Source of the DNA: Methanoregulaceae archaeon UBA467 | Lineage (GTDB): Archaea > Halobacteriota > Methanomicrobia > Methanomicrobiales > Methanospirillaceae | NCBI GenBank assembly: GCA_002503825.1 | Contig: DASP01000002.1 | Coordinates: 1-64,000, forward strand | DNA: 64,000 nt | Direction: 5' to 3' | Part shown: positions 56,168 through 64,000 of the stretch, piece after piece | How positions within the stretch are numbered: position 1 is the first letter of the stretch | How the letters are laid out: the number at the start of each line of letters is the position of its first letter | Notes under the pieces: model-generated | Seen by the model: only the letters and a program-made list of their open reading frames with translations | Database searches by the model: none | What the model was told of the DNA's origin: nothing | Made by a program: the position numbers and the translations under genes

Positions 56168-56288
56168 TTGGAAGGGGGGAACTGGGTAACCGGTTCTCCC
56201 TATTCGACTGAATGTCTTCTTCCGGATCCAAAAATCAGAGCACCGGACCAACAGATGAAAAGCATCGGAATGATGTTAAAGCATTATT

Positions 56289-57362
56289 TTAATAGGCTCT
56301 TGAATTCCTGATTTTTTTATATAATCTGAAGGTTTGAATTGCAGAATCTTCCCAACTGAAACTTTTAACCCGATTTAAACCTCGAACAATCATTTCTTTG
56401 CGCAAATTATCATCTATTAACAATAATTCCATTGCTTCACAAAATTTGTCAGCATCATGAGGGTCAATCATGAGGCCCGAATCTCCAATGACTTCAGGAA
56501 GTGAAGTGGTGTTCGATGTGATAACTGGGCAACCACATGCCATCGCTTCAAGGGGGGGCAGTCCAAAACCTTCATAAAAAGAGGGGAATGCCAGAATATC
56601 GGCAGAATTATATAGGCTGGGTAATTCATCTTCAGAAATATACCCTGTAAATATTACATCCTCTTCAAGCCCATATTTCCTGATCTTTTCTTCAACGACC
56701 TCTCTTGATATCCCAAAACCCGGATTGCCTGTTTTTATTAACTTAACTGATTCAAATGATTCTTTAAGCTTGGATATCGAATCAAGTAAAACATGTAAAT
56801 TTTTACGCGGTTCTTCCGAGCCAACATATAAAATAATTTTATCGTTTTTATTTACCCCATAACGGGAGAGAATATTTCTATTGTGCCTTGGAAAATATTT
56901 ATTCGTATCTACTCCACAGTAAATCCGAAATATTCTCTCTTCTGGATAATCAAGCGTCTTAATAATTTCATTTTTTGAAAATTCTGATATAGTAATGATA
57001 TAATCTGATTTTTTAAGACCATTCAAAATCATTTTCCAGGTGGGAGTCCGGATGTTATAGTACGTCCATGGGATCAAATCGAAACATGTTGTAACAACCG
57101 GGTTCATTTTAAAAAATGTGAGTAAAAAGGCGAGATCCTGATTGGTTATATGTTTAATATTTCTGCTCCTGATCTTTCCCCTGACAATTAAAGGATAAAT
57201 GATTCTTTTAAACGCTCCGTCAATAAGGTGATTCGAACTTATATGAGGATACGAAATTGTGTTGAACTTGATGCAGTTTAGTCGTGAAAATATCTCATAA
57301 GAATATTTAGATATTCCAAAATATTCGTGGGTTGACCTTCCACAAATATAATCAATTTCCAT
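56289..57362 (-). CDS. Glycosyltransferase family 4
   Basis: A 357-aa GT-B enzyme. The donor half shows ILYVGSEEPRKNLHVLLDSI, VIFTGYISEDELPSLYN and the family motif FPSFYEGFGLPPLEAMACG, with SNTTSLPEVIGDSG following. The catalytic EGFGLPPLE is intact. The acceptor half begins IDYICGRSTHEYFGISKYSY. Donor sugar is unknown, mannose or rhamnose types being common for this group. It is the last gene of the glycan locus. The right intron lies 80 bp past its stop. Confidence 0.9.
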   Translation of the reverse strand: MEIDYICGRSTHEYFGISKYSYEIFSRLNCIKFNTISYPHISSNHLIDGAFKRIIYPLIVRGKIRSRNIKHITNQDLAFLLTFFKMNPVVTTCFDLIPWTYYNIRTPTWKMILNGLKKSDYIITISEFSKNEIIKTLDYPEERIFRIYCGVDTNKYFPRHNRNILSRYGVNKNDKIILYVGSEEPRKNLHVLLDSISKLKESFESVKLIKTGNPGFGISREVVEEKIRKYGLEEDVIFTGYISEDELPSLYNSADILAFPSFYEGFGLPPLEAMACGCPVITSNTTSLPEVIGDSGLMIDPHDADKFCEAMELLLIDDNLRKEMIVRGLNRVKSFSWEDSAIQTFRLYKKIRNSRAY

Positions 57363-57429
57363 TAATAAATATTTGATATAATATCATAACAAAATTGTGA
57401 TTAATTATCTATCATAAGAAAGGCTTACC

Positions 57430-57714
57430 ATGACCATCCTCCTTACCTGTCGGCGATGTAAAGGGAGCGGCGTTGTCCCAAACGAACAGTACCGGATCTG
57501 CCAGGAACTGAAATCCCACGACATCAAGAAATACTTCCATATGCCAACGGAAGACATGGTGAGTGATGACGATCTTTCCGAACAGAACGGGTGCAACACG
57601 GTAACAGAAACCATCACCTGCCCGGTCTGTGACGGGGCAGGATCCCTCGCGTTCGACGACGACGAATGGGATATCCAGATTATTGCCGATGAAGAAGATA
57701 TCGTTGAAGTATAA
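57430..57714 (+). CDS. Small DnaJ-type zinc-cluster protein
   Basis: A 94-aa acidic protein with two CxxCxGxG-type motifs: CRRCKGSGVV near residue 7 and CPVCDGAGSL near 64. These are the zinc-binding repeats of DnaJ, here without a J domain. The middle has a helical stretch, and the C-terminus is very acidic (DDDEWDIQIIADEEDIVEV). Such proteins may bind unfolded proteins or nucleic acids, but the role is unknown. The base composition returns to the GC-rich backbone from here on. Confidence 0.75.
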   Translation: MTILLTCRRCKGSGVVPNEQYRICQELKSHDIKKYFHMPTEDMVSDDDLSEQNGCNTVTETITCPVCDGAGSLAFDDDEWDIQIIADEEDIVEV

Positions 57715-57776
57715 GGATAATACTAAAATCGGTATAATACCGTTTTTTAAAAAAAATTCTCCATTTCACCTGAAAC

Positions 57777-59393
57777 CTAGATACTTCTCAGCTTCTGGCC
57801 GAAAACCGGAACAAAATCCTTCTTGCGTGACATGACACCTGGCAGGATAACCGGCTGAGCCTCGTATCCCAGCGATACGAGCAGTGCGACATCTCCTGCA
57901 ACAAATAACTCACTACTATTTTCAATAACGTTTGTGAAGAGTGCCATATACAGATCTGCTGCGTTCTCCTTTCTCAGGTTTTTTAATTCAATCCTTATCT
58001 CATCGCTGTGATCCTTTGCATATACATCAGAGGCCGTCATCACCTGCGCAATGACGATATCCTTCCCAAAAAGTGTGTATTTCTTGATATCCTGCGAAAG
58101 AAGCTCCCGCAGCGGGGTATGCTCAAGGTCCATGCCGTTCTGGATAAGGGTCGTCCCGAATACGACCGGGTCAATACCGGTTATCTCTGCAAGATACCTG
58201 ACCGCTTTTTCGTCCTGTGGAGTTGTGGTGGACATCTTCAGTACGAGCGTATCGGACAAAATCCCTGCAAGAAGAATCCCTGCTGTCGCGGGTGCCGGTT
58301 TAATCCCGGCCTCGACAAATTTGTTCGTGATGATAGTGGATGTCGATCCCACCGGTTCGTTCAGGAACTTCACGGGTTTCAGGGTCGTTATGGCCCCGAG
58401 ACGGTGATGATCGATTACTTCAAGGATCTCTGCCGATTCGATGCCATCCACGGCCTGCGCATACTCGTTGTGGTCAAGGAGTATCACCTGTTTCTGGATC
58501 TCGTCGAGGAACGTGTTTCGCGAGATCATACCCATGAGTTTTCCATCGCGGTCGATGACACAGGCGGTCCTGTACTTGGAATCAGTCACTACTTTTTTGG
58601 CATAGGAAAGGGGGTCATCGGGCCTGACGGTGGGGATATCGCGCGCCATTACCTGTCCGGCCGGGAGGGAGAGGTGCATCATACGGCCGACACTGAACCC
58701 GTCGAGCGGACTGGAAAGGATCGTCACTCCCCGTGCCTTTGCGGCCTCAAGCGCCCTTCCGCCAACAGGTGCGCCTTCTGCAATAACCAGCGCGGCAATG
58801 CCTGCTGAAATAAGAGCCAGCTGTGCAGGTTCGTTATCACCGACAACCGCGACATCATCCGGGGATAAACGGGACAGGGAGACGTGAAGAGCATCGATGA
58901 CTATCGTTACCCTGCCGTTCAGGACATCCCTGCTGGCATTACACACGGTTGCATCAAGTATGCGTGCCAGCGTCTGAACCTGTATCGGTCCGATAGAGAG
59001 CTGTTCGACACGCTGCGGGGTAACATATGCCCGCGCAAGACCATGTTCACTCACCAGCCCGAGGAGAAAACCTCCCGAGTCAACGATCGGGATGTTGCGC
59101 ACTTCGTATTCGTCCATCATTGCAGCAACATCGATGGTGGGCATATCAGAGGGAGCGCTCTGGGTATAAAAGAACGGGATATCTGCCACCGAGGGTTCCA
59201 CGCTCTCAACCTGTACCGGGGGTTCCAGGCCGAACCGGGCGAGTGCAAACCTGGTTTCAGGGTTCATATCCCCTGACAGCGCAGGGATATATCGCCCGGG
59301 CTCTTTCGTGTTCAGGAGCTCGGAATATCCTATCACGCTGCCGATACTGTCGGTGTCAGGCTGGCGGTGCCCTATTACATAGACTTTTTGCAT
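57777..59393 (-). CDS. ppaC: CBS/DRTGG-containing family II inorganic pyrophosphatase
   Basis: A 538-aa putative manganese-dependent pyrophosphatase, which hydrolyses PPi to phosphate. The DHH start is YVIGHRQPDTDSIGSVIGYS, and the second metal motif is EVIDHHRLGAIT near residue 326. The C-terminal DHHA2 domain follows (FGKDIVIAQVMT). Between the two is a CBS-DRTGG-CBS regulatory insert of about 240 residues (for example YKTACVIDRDG-like and NIPIVDSGGFLLGLV), which in bacterial relatives binds adenine nucleotides and tunes activity. The length matches this regulated class. It is a single gene. Confidence 0.9.
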   Translation of the reverse strand: MQKVYVIGHRQPDTDSIGSVIGYSELLNTKEPGRYIPALSGDMNPETRFALARFGLEPPVQVESVEPSVADIPFFYTQSAPSDMPTIDVAAMMDEYEVRNIPIVDSGGFLLGLVSEHGLARAYVTPQRVEQLSIGPIQVQTLARILDATVCNASRDVLNGRVTIVIDALHVSLSRLSPDDVAVVGDNEPAQLALISAGIAALVIAEGAPVGGRALEAAKARGVTILSSPLDGFSVGRMMHLSLPAGQVMARDIPTVRPDDPLSYAKKVVTDSKYRTACVIDRDGKLMGMISRNTFLDEIQKQVILLDHNEYAQAVDGIESAEILEVIDHHRLGAITTLKPVKFLNEPVGSTSTIITNKFVEAGIKPAPATAGILLAGILSDTLVLKMSTTTPQDEKAVRYLAEITGIDPVVFGTTLIQNGMDLEHTPLRELLSQDIKKYTLFGKDIVIAQVMTASDVYAKDHSDEIRIELKNLRKENAADLYMALFTNVIENSSELFVAGDVALLVSLGYEAQPVILPGVMSRKKDFVPVFGQKLRSI

Positions 59394-59587
59394 GAATGTT
59401 CTGTCTCCTGATGTTAATCTGCAGGACGGGGATATTCAGGGCCCTGCAATTATTCTGCCTCATTTATATTGTAAGGAGCATCTCAAAAACTTTCATGCAA
59501 ATGTGACCTGATGATTCACCAGGTTATTACCTGGCCTGTGTAACTCAGCCGATATCGCATAATTTCCAATCGCGCGCGGAGGATATT

Positions 59588-59650
59588 CTTCATTTTTGGA
59601 TTTTAGCGATATCAGGGATTCGCGGGATCCTGGGTAATACATCCTTCTGA
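59588..59650 (+). repeat. Local repeat R1, copy a
   Basis: TTCATTTTT, GATATC, ATTCG-GGGATCC-GGGTAATACATCCTTCTG are shared with 59871-59932 on the same strand. Confidence 0.65.
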
Positions 59651-59763
59651 TTTTGATACCAAGAGGGTACTGGAAAGTAAAGGTGTTCTTTGCTCTATCG
59701 TGTGGATACAATTTTCAAATTGTGCGTAATATCCAGGGGTTGTTGTACTCATATTCTCACTAT

Positions 59764-59868
59764 GATGAACGTCGCCGCCCCCGAAGGGCGCCCCGGCGGC
59801 GATTCAGTGACTGATTAATACTCCCTCACAGAACTGAGTTCCAATCAACCCGTACAAAACAGCGAAGA
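59764..59868 (+). repeat. Local repeat R2, copy a
   Basis: Shares CCCCCGAAGGGCGCCCCGGC and the flanking GGCGATTCAGT, then AATA-TCCCTCA-AGAACTG and TACAAAACAGCGAAGA, with 60443-60547. A stem CGCCGCC/GGCGGCG at its left end can form a strong hairpin. Confidence 0.7.
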
Positions 59869-59870
59869 GG

Positions 59871-59932
59871 CTTCATTTTTGTATTTTACCGATATCCGCA
59901 ATTCGTGGGATCCAGGGTAATACATCCTTCTG
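59871..59932 (+). repeat. Local repeat R1, copy b
   Basis: Second copy of 59588-59650, placed directly after R2a, so R1-R2a-R1 form a nested set. Confidence 0.65.
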
Positions 59933-60061
59933 TGGATGGTACCATGAGTGTTCATTAAAAAAAGGAGAATTATTCACTCTGTTGTAACTTTTCCCGTTGT
60001 CTGGCTTTATTGAAATTCTCCCCATAATCTCACTGCTCATCTCCCTCCGCACTCCTCATCA

Positions 60062-60232
60062 CGACACTCCCGGGGCTGATGCTCGGCCGTTGTGGCCCCC
60101 CATAATGCGATATAGACCGTGCTCTATAATTGTGAAAATAGTAGGTTCCGATTAACCCTGCCCACAGGATATCTTCAGCGGGGTGGGGCAGGGAGGGGTG
60201 AGAACCCCTCCTGTCAGAGAAATGGATTGAAC
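60062..60232 (+). repeat. Dispersed non-coding repeat, copy 2 (family R3)
   Basis: Partner of 5842-6009, in the same orientation, about 54 kb away. It has an extra GC-rich hairpin (GGGGCAGGGAGGGGTGAGA then CCCCTCC) near its right end. Like the first, it precedes a housekeeping gene on the same strand, here uvrA by about 500 bp. Confidence 0.7.
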
Positions 60233-60442
60233 ATGTTTTTTATCAAAATAAGCGTTTCAAAAAAGCAAAATTTTCTCTGACTATCAGGAATTTCAGTTGA
60301 GAATTGTCGCCCCCGTGGCATCTCATCGCGGTTGACTACAATAGAAAAGGTATAGTATAAACAGCTCTTCGCTATTTCGTGTGCATATTATCTTTCTTGT
60401 AGAATGATATGTGAAGGCTTTTACATACATACCTCCCAATGC

Positions 60443-60547
60443 GATAAACTTCGCCACCCCCGAAGGGCGCCCCGGCGGCGATTCAGTAACTAATCAATAA
60501 TCCCTCAAAGAACTGGGTTCCCTCAACCCATACAAAACAGCGAAGAT
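60443..60547 (+). repeat. Local repeat R2, copy b
   Basis: Second copy of 59764-59868. The similarity seems to extend weakly to the left (AAAGGT, then TCTTYGCT-TCGTGTG) for another 100 bp. The whole gap 59394-60729 is occupied by R1, R2 and R3 and has no gene. Confidence 0.7.
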
Positions 60548-60729
60548 GCAAAAAAATGGTAAAAAACCGTCTTTGGATGGACCGTGCCCACTTTTCCCCG
60601 CAGGATTCGTTTACCGGCCGGACCGTTTGGCATTTAAAATTTTATGAGCATTTCCGGGGACCCTGAATCCTTATCCTTACCCCGAAAGGTGTCTCTATAT
60701 GGGAAGCGCAGCAGATCTAGATCGCACGA

Positions 60730-63537
60730 ATGAAAAAGATCACCATCCGCGGAGCGCGACAGCATAACCTCAAAAATATCACTGTTGACCTCCCGCGGGA
60801 CAAATTTATCGTGATTACCGGATTGTCAGGGTCTGGTAAATCAACACTCGCATTTGACACCGTCTATGCCGAAGGCCAGCGACGGTACGTGGAGTCTCTC
60901 TCCTCGTATGCGCGGCAGTTCCTTGGCCTCATGAACAAACCTGACGTAGACGCCATTGAGGGGCTTTCACCTGCAATATCCATCGAGCAGAAAACAACCA
61001 GCAAAAACCCGCGCAGTACCGTCGGCACTGTAACCGAGATTTATGACTACCTGAGACTTCTCTTTGCCCGTATCGGGGTCCCCTATTGTCCTGTTCACAA
61101 TATACCTATAGAGTCGCAGTCGCCGGAACGTATCGCAGACCGGATACAGGAGGAGATCGGGGGAATGGTCACCGTACTTTCCCCGGTGGTAAGACAGAAA
61201 AAAGGTACCTACCAGCAGCTTGTCAGGGACCTGAATAAGGAAGGATATGTCAGGGTTCGTATCAACGGAGAGATCCAGCGGACTGACGAGGACCTAAGTC
61301 TCGAGAGATACAAAAAACACGATATCGATGTGGTTATTGATCGCTTCGATGCCTCTGACCGGTCGAGGCTCGTTGAAGCCTGTGAAAATGCACTTAAAAA
61401 ATCAGGCGGGCTGATTATCGTCCTTAGCGAGCAGGATGCTGAAACTATCTTTTCCGCAACAATGGCCTGCCCTGAATGCGGTATCACGTTTGAGGAACTC
61501 CAGCCGCGCATGTTCTCGTTCAACAGCCCGTTTGGCGCATGCGAGGAATGCAACGGGCTTGGGATCCGGATGGAATTCGATCCCGATCTTATCATTCCCG
61601 ACACCTCTAAATCCATCGCTGATGGTGCTGTCGCACTTTATCGTAATTTCCTGGACGGGTATCGCGCGCAGTACCTCGGTGCGGTAGCGAAACATTTCGG
61701 GTTTTCAATCCTTACCCCAGTCAAAAACCTGAATCCCACGCAGTATAATGCCCTGATGTTCGGATCTGATGAAAAGATCAAGTTTTCAATGAGCATGAAA
61801 AACGGTGATGCGCACTGGGCACATACCGGGACGTGGGAGGGGCTCCTGCCGCAGGCCGATCGACTCTATCACCAGACGCAGTCCGAGTACCGGAAGCGGG
61901 AACTCGAAAAATTCATGAGGATATCGGATTGTCCGAAATGCAACGGGAAACGCCTGAAAGAAAAAGTACTCGCAGTCAGGATCAATGACCGGTCAATTAT
62001 TGATGTTACCGATATGTCAGTGTCGTCCTGTATCAGGTTTTTTTCAGGACTCAGTCTCTCAGATAAACAGCAGGAGATCGCGCGCCAGATTTTAAAGGAG
62101 ATCAATGCCCGCCTTGATTTCCTCGAAAAGGTGGGCCTTGGGTATCTCACCCTCTCCCGCAGTGCAGGAACCCTGTCGGGCGGCGAGGCACAACGAATAC
62201 GTCTGGCAACCCAGATCGGTTCGAACCTGATGGGAGTGCTCTATGTCCTGGACGAACCCTCCATCGGTCTCCACCAGAAAGATAACCAGAAACTTATCGA
62301 CACGCTCCGCCGGCTCCGTGACCTGGGAAATACCCTCATCGTTGTCGAACACGATGAAGATACCATACGGAGCGCGGATTACGTCATCGATATGGGGCCG
62401 GGGGCAGGCGTACATGGCGGATACGTGGTGGCAAAAGGAACACCGGCACAGATCGAGAAAAATAAAAATTCACTGACAGGGCAGTATCTCTCGGGGGCCA
62501 TGAAGATCGATACCCCGGGTGAACGGAGAAGAAGCACAAAATACATCCGGATTTCAGGCTGCCGCGAGAACAATCTGAAAAATATCGATGTAAATATTCC
62601 CATCGGGGTCCTCACCGTAGTCACCGGGGTCTCGGGGAGCGGCAAGTCCACACTCATCTATGACACGCTGTACCAGGCACTCCAGAAAAAAATCTACAAT
62701 TCCAGGGTAACCCCTGGAATGTTTGACACCCTGGCATTTGATTCAGATGTTGACAAGGTTATTGTCATCGACCAGAGCCCTATCGGGAAAACCCCGAGGA
62801 GTAACCCTGCAACATATACAAAAGTCTTCGACGAGATCCGGAAGGTCTTTGCCGAGGCAAAGGAGGCAAAACTGCGCGGTTACAAGCCCGGACGATTCTC
62901 GTTTAATCTCAAAGGCGGACGCTGCGAAGCCTGCGAAGGGGATGGCCTGATAAAAATCGAGATGAACTTCCTTCCCGATGTCTATATCGAATGCGAGGAG
63001 TGCAAAGGAAAAAGGTATAACCGTGAGACCCTTGAAGTGAAATACAAGGGGAAGTCCATTTCGGATGTCCTGAACATGAGCGTGGAGGAAGCCCTCCTGC
63101 TCTTCTCGAATATCCCGGCTATACGAAACAAACTCGAGACGCTGTCTGCGGTCGGACTGGATTATATCAAGCTCGGGCAGAGTTCCACCACATTATCCGG
63201 TGGCGAGGCGCAACGTATCAAACTGACCCGCGAGCTGGCCAAAAAAGGGACGGGAAAAACTATCTACCTCCTCGACGAACCAACGACCGGGCTGCATTTC
63301 CATGACGTCAAGAAACTGATCGCAGTCCTCGATGAACTCGTGGAGAAAGGAAACACGGTCGTTGTAATCGAACACAACCTTGACATTATCAAATCGGCAG
63401 ACCACTTAATCGATCTTGGTCCTGAAGGAGGTGACGCCGGGGGTGAGGTCATCGCCACCGGGACGCCCGAGGAGGTCGCCGGCAATGTAAAGAGTTATAC
63501 CGGGGAATTCCTTAAAAAAATACTTGCTGAACAATGA
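60730..63537 (+). CDS. uvrA: UvrABC excinuclease subunit A
   Basis: A 935-aa damage-recognition ATPase of nucleotide excision repair. The first Walker A is GLSGSGKSTLAFDT near residue 31, and the second GVSGSGKSTLIYDT near 630. Two LSGGEAQRIRL/LSGGEAQRIKL signatures and LDEPSIGLHQKD/LDEPTTGLHFHD Walker B segments mark the two ABC halves. Zinc modules are seen at CPECG...CEECNGLG and CEACEGDG...CEECKGKRY. Length is normal. The gene overlaps uvrC by 4 nt (ATGA), so they form an operon. Bacterial-type Uvr proteins occur in mesophilic methanogens, probably by old transfer. Confidence 0.96.
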   Translation: MKKITIRGARQHNLKNITVDLPRDKFIVITGLSGSGKSTLAFDTVYAEGQRRYVESLSSYARQFLGLMNKPDVDAIEGLSPAISIEQKTTSKNPRSTVGTVTEIYDYLRLLFARIGVPYCPVHNIPIESQSPERIADRIQEEIGGMVTVLSPVVRQKKGTYQQLVRDLNKEGYVRVRINGEIQRTDEDLSLERYKKHDIDVVIDRFDASDRSRLVEACENALKKSGGLIIVLSEQDAETIFSATMACPECGITFEELQPRMFSFNSPFGACEECNGLGIRMEFDPDLIIPDTSKSIADGAVALYRNFLDGYRAQYLGAVAKHFGFSILTPVKNLNPTQYNALMFGSDEKIKFSMSMKNGDAHWAHTGTWEGLLPQADRLYHQTQSEYRKRELEKFMRISDCPKCNGKRLKEKVLAVRINDRSIIDVTDMSVSSCIRFFSGLSLSDKQQEIARQILKEINARLDFLEKVGLGYLTLSRSAGTLSGGEAQRIRLATQIGSNLMGVLYVLDEPSIGLHQKDNQKLIDTLRRLRDLGNTLIVVEHDEDTIRSADYVIDMGPGAGVHGGYVVAKGTPAQIEKNKNSLTGQYLSGAMKIDTPGERRRSTKYIRISGCRENNLKNIDVNIPIGVLTVVTGVSGSGKSTLIYDTLYQALQKKIYNSRVTPGMFDTLAFDSDVDKVIVIDQSPIGKTPRSNPATYTKVFDEIRKVFAEAKEAKLRGYKPGRFSFNLKGGRCEACEGDGLIKIEMNFLPDVYIECEECKGKRYNRETLEVKYKGKSISDVLNMSVEEALLLFSNIPAIRNKLETLSAVGLDYIKLGQSSTTLSGGEAQRIKLTRELAKKGTGKTIYLLDEPTTGLHFHDVKKLIAVLDELVEKGNTVVVIEHNLDIIKSADHLIDLGPEGGDAGGEVIATGTPEEVAGNVKSYTGEFLKKILAEQ

Positions 63538-64000
63538 TCGAGACTAAAAACCTGCCCCCGGAACCCGGGTGTTACCTCTTCCGCGATGAAAAAGACACTA
63601 TCATCTATGTGGGCAAGGCAAAGAACATTAAAAAGCGCGTCTCGAGTTACTTCCAGAAACGTCATCGCGATGCAAAGACCGGGCAGCTTGTATCACACAT
63701 CGGAACCGTGGACTACATTGTCACTGCAAATGAAGTTGAAGCCCTTATACTTGAAAACAGTCTCATAAAAACCCACCAGCCGCGGTACAACATCGATCTC
63801 AAGGATGCAAAACAATACGCATTCATCCATTTTACTGCAGAACCATTCCCGAGGATTCACATCGCCCGCAGGGCTGAGGGTGATGGCACCTTTTTCGGAC
63901 CGTTCGTATCCGCAGCAGAGCGGGACTATATCTTTTCACTTGTAAAAAAGTTATTCCGGCTCCGGACCTGCAAAAAAATGACCCGTCGCGGGTGCCTTCG
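63534..64000 (+). CDS. uvrC: UvrABC excinuclease subunit C, start only (cut by window end)
   Basis: The first 155 codons of UvrC, which makes the two incisions around damage. The N-terminal GIY-YIG nuclease domain is seen in PPEPGCYLFRDEKDTIIYVG, then KAKNIKKRVSSYFQ. ANEVEALILENSLIKTHQPRYN and LKDAKQYAFI follow. Its ATG overlaps the uvrA TGA in ATGA, indicating translational coupling. The UvrB-binding and RNase H-like parts lie beyond the window. Confidence 0.95.
   Translation, partial: MIETKNLPPEPGCYLFRDEKDTIIYVGKAKNIKKRVSSYFQKRHRDAKTGQLVSHIGTVDYIVTANEVEALILENSLIKTHQPRYNIDLKDAKQYAFIHFTAEPFPRIHIARRAEGDGTFFGPFVSAAERDYIFSLVKKLFRLRTCKKMTRRGCL

Larger units (their letters stand above)
54103..56208 (+). 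mobile_element. Group II intron, right copy (reads rightward)
   Basis: Starts with GTGTGAC at 54103 and ends after domain V (56134-56167) and a domain VI-like hairpin at TATTCGAC, about 56208. The length is about 2.1 kb. It is highly similar to the left copy but diverged, including paired changes in a 5' stem: CCGCAG 54165-54170 with CTGCGG 54203-54208. The element lies 80 bp from the end of a glycosyltransferase gene. Confidence 0.85.

Noticed and set aside
50316..56208. Assembly palindrome (one intron assembled twice)
   Set aside because: The two copies differ at about 31 maturase residues and in non-coding parts, including paired stem changes, so they are distinct sequences.
59493..59711. 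72-codon minus-strand open frame in the repeat mosaic
   Set aside because: It runs through repeat R1, has no ribosome site and resembles no protein family.

Overview
The window looks like a chromosome segment of a methanogenic euryarchaeon, most likely Methanomicrobiales (Methanoregula/Methanosphaerula-like). This is an inference from protein style: CarA with a GICMGNQ nucleophile elbow, abundant PKD-domain secreted proteins, a KilA-N protein, T-rich terminators, and a tRNA without encoded CCA. No 16S rRNA or methanogenesis gene lies in the window, so the placement is not proven.

Layout. (1) 0-10.4 kb, backbone: a secreted protein of unknown function, carA-carB, argG, an FMN-binding split-barrel protein, a radical SAM protein and a methyltransferase. 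(2) 10.4-20 kb, a decayed accessory region: a 60-aa protein, a lipoprotein, an HNH-type pseudogene coupled to a HIT hydrolase, a fragment of a tyrosine integrase with a zinc ribbon, a frameshifted KilA-N gene, a DUF2164 protein, a large secreted PKD protein and tRNA-Arg(GCG). Several short dispersed repeats lie among these. (3) 20-57.4 kb, a large surface-glycan locus that becomes strongly AT-rich after about 22 kb. It holds gmd, a decayed Wzm permease, a giant protein carrying both a subtilisin-like and a papain-like protease domain, and intact wzm/wzt export genes. It also holds a nonulosonic-acid set (NeuB, KdsC-like phosphatase, CMP-sugar cytidylyltransferase, LegB-like dehydratase) with an unusual transketolase, SDR and aldehyde dehydrogenase. 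A complete-looking WbpA/B/E/D-HisH-HisF-WbpG-type cassette for an acetamidino-substituted diamino-uronic acid follows, plus several glycosyltransferases. (4) 50.3-56.2 kb, inside that locus: two group II introns in mirror-image orientation on either side of an IS1634-like element. Each begins exactly 7 nt outside a 12-bp inverted repeat of the IS. (5) 57.4-64 kb, backbone again: a small zinc-cluster protein, a CBS/DRTGG-containing family II pyrophosphatase, a 1.3-kb repeat-rich non-coding stretch, uvrA, and the start of uvrC cut by the window edge.

How the genes work together. CarAB and ArgG feed arginine and pyrimidine synthesis. UvrA and UvrC form a translationally coupled repair operon. 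The glycan locus provides nucleotide sugars (GalU, Ugd, Gmd/Rmd-like, LegB, the amidino-uronate cassette, CMP-nonulosonate), glycosyltransferases, and an ABC-2 exporter. By analogy with Methanococcus archaellin glycans, which contain GlcNAc3NAcA and ManNAc3NAmA, its products probably decorate the S-layer, the archaellum or an exported polysaccharide. This final role is inferred.

Most notable for follow-up: the mirrored intron/IS arrangement with a covarying intron stem, the double-protease fusion, the archaeal amidino-sugar plus nonulosonate locus, and several unexplained non-coding repeat families.
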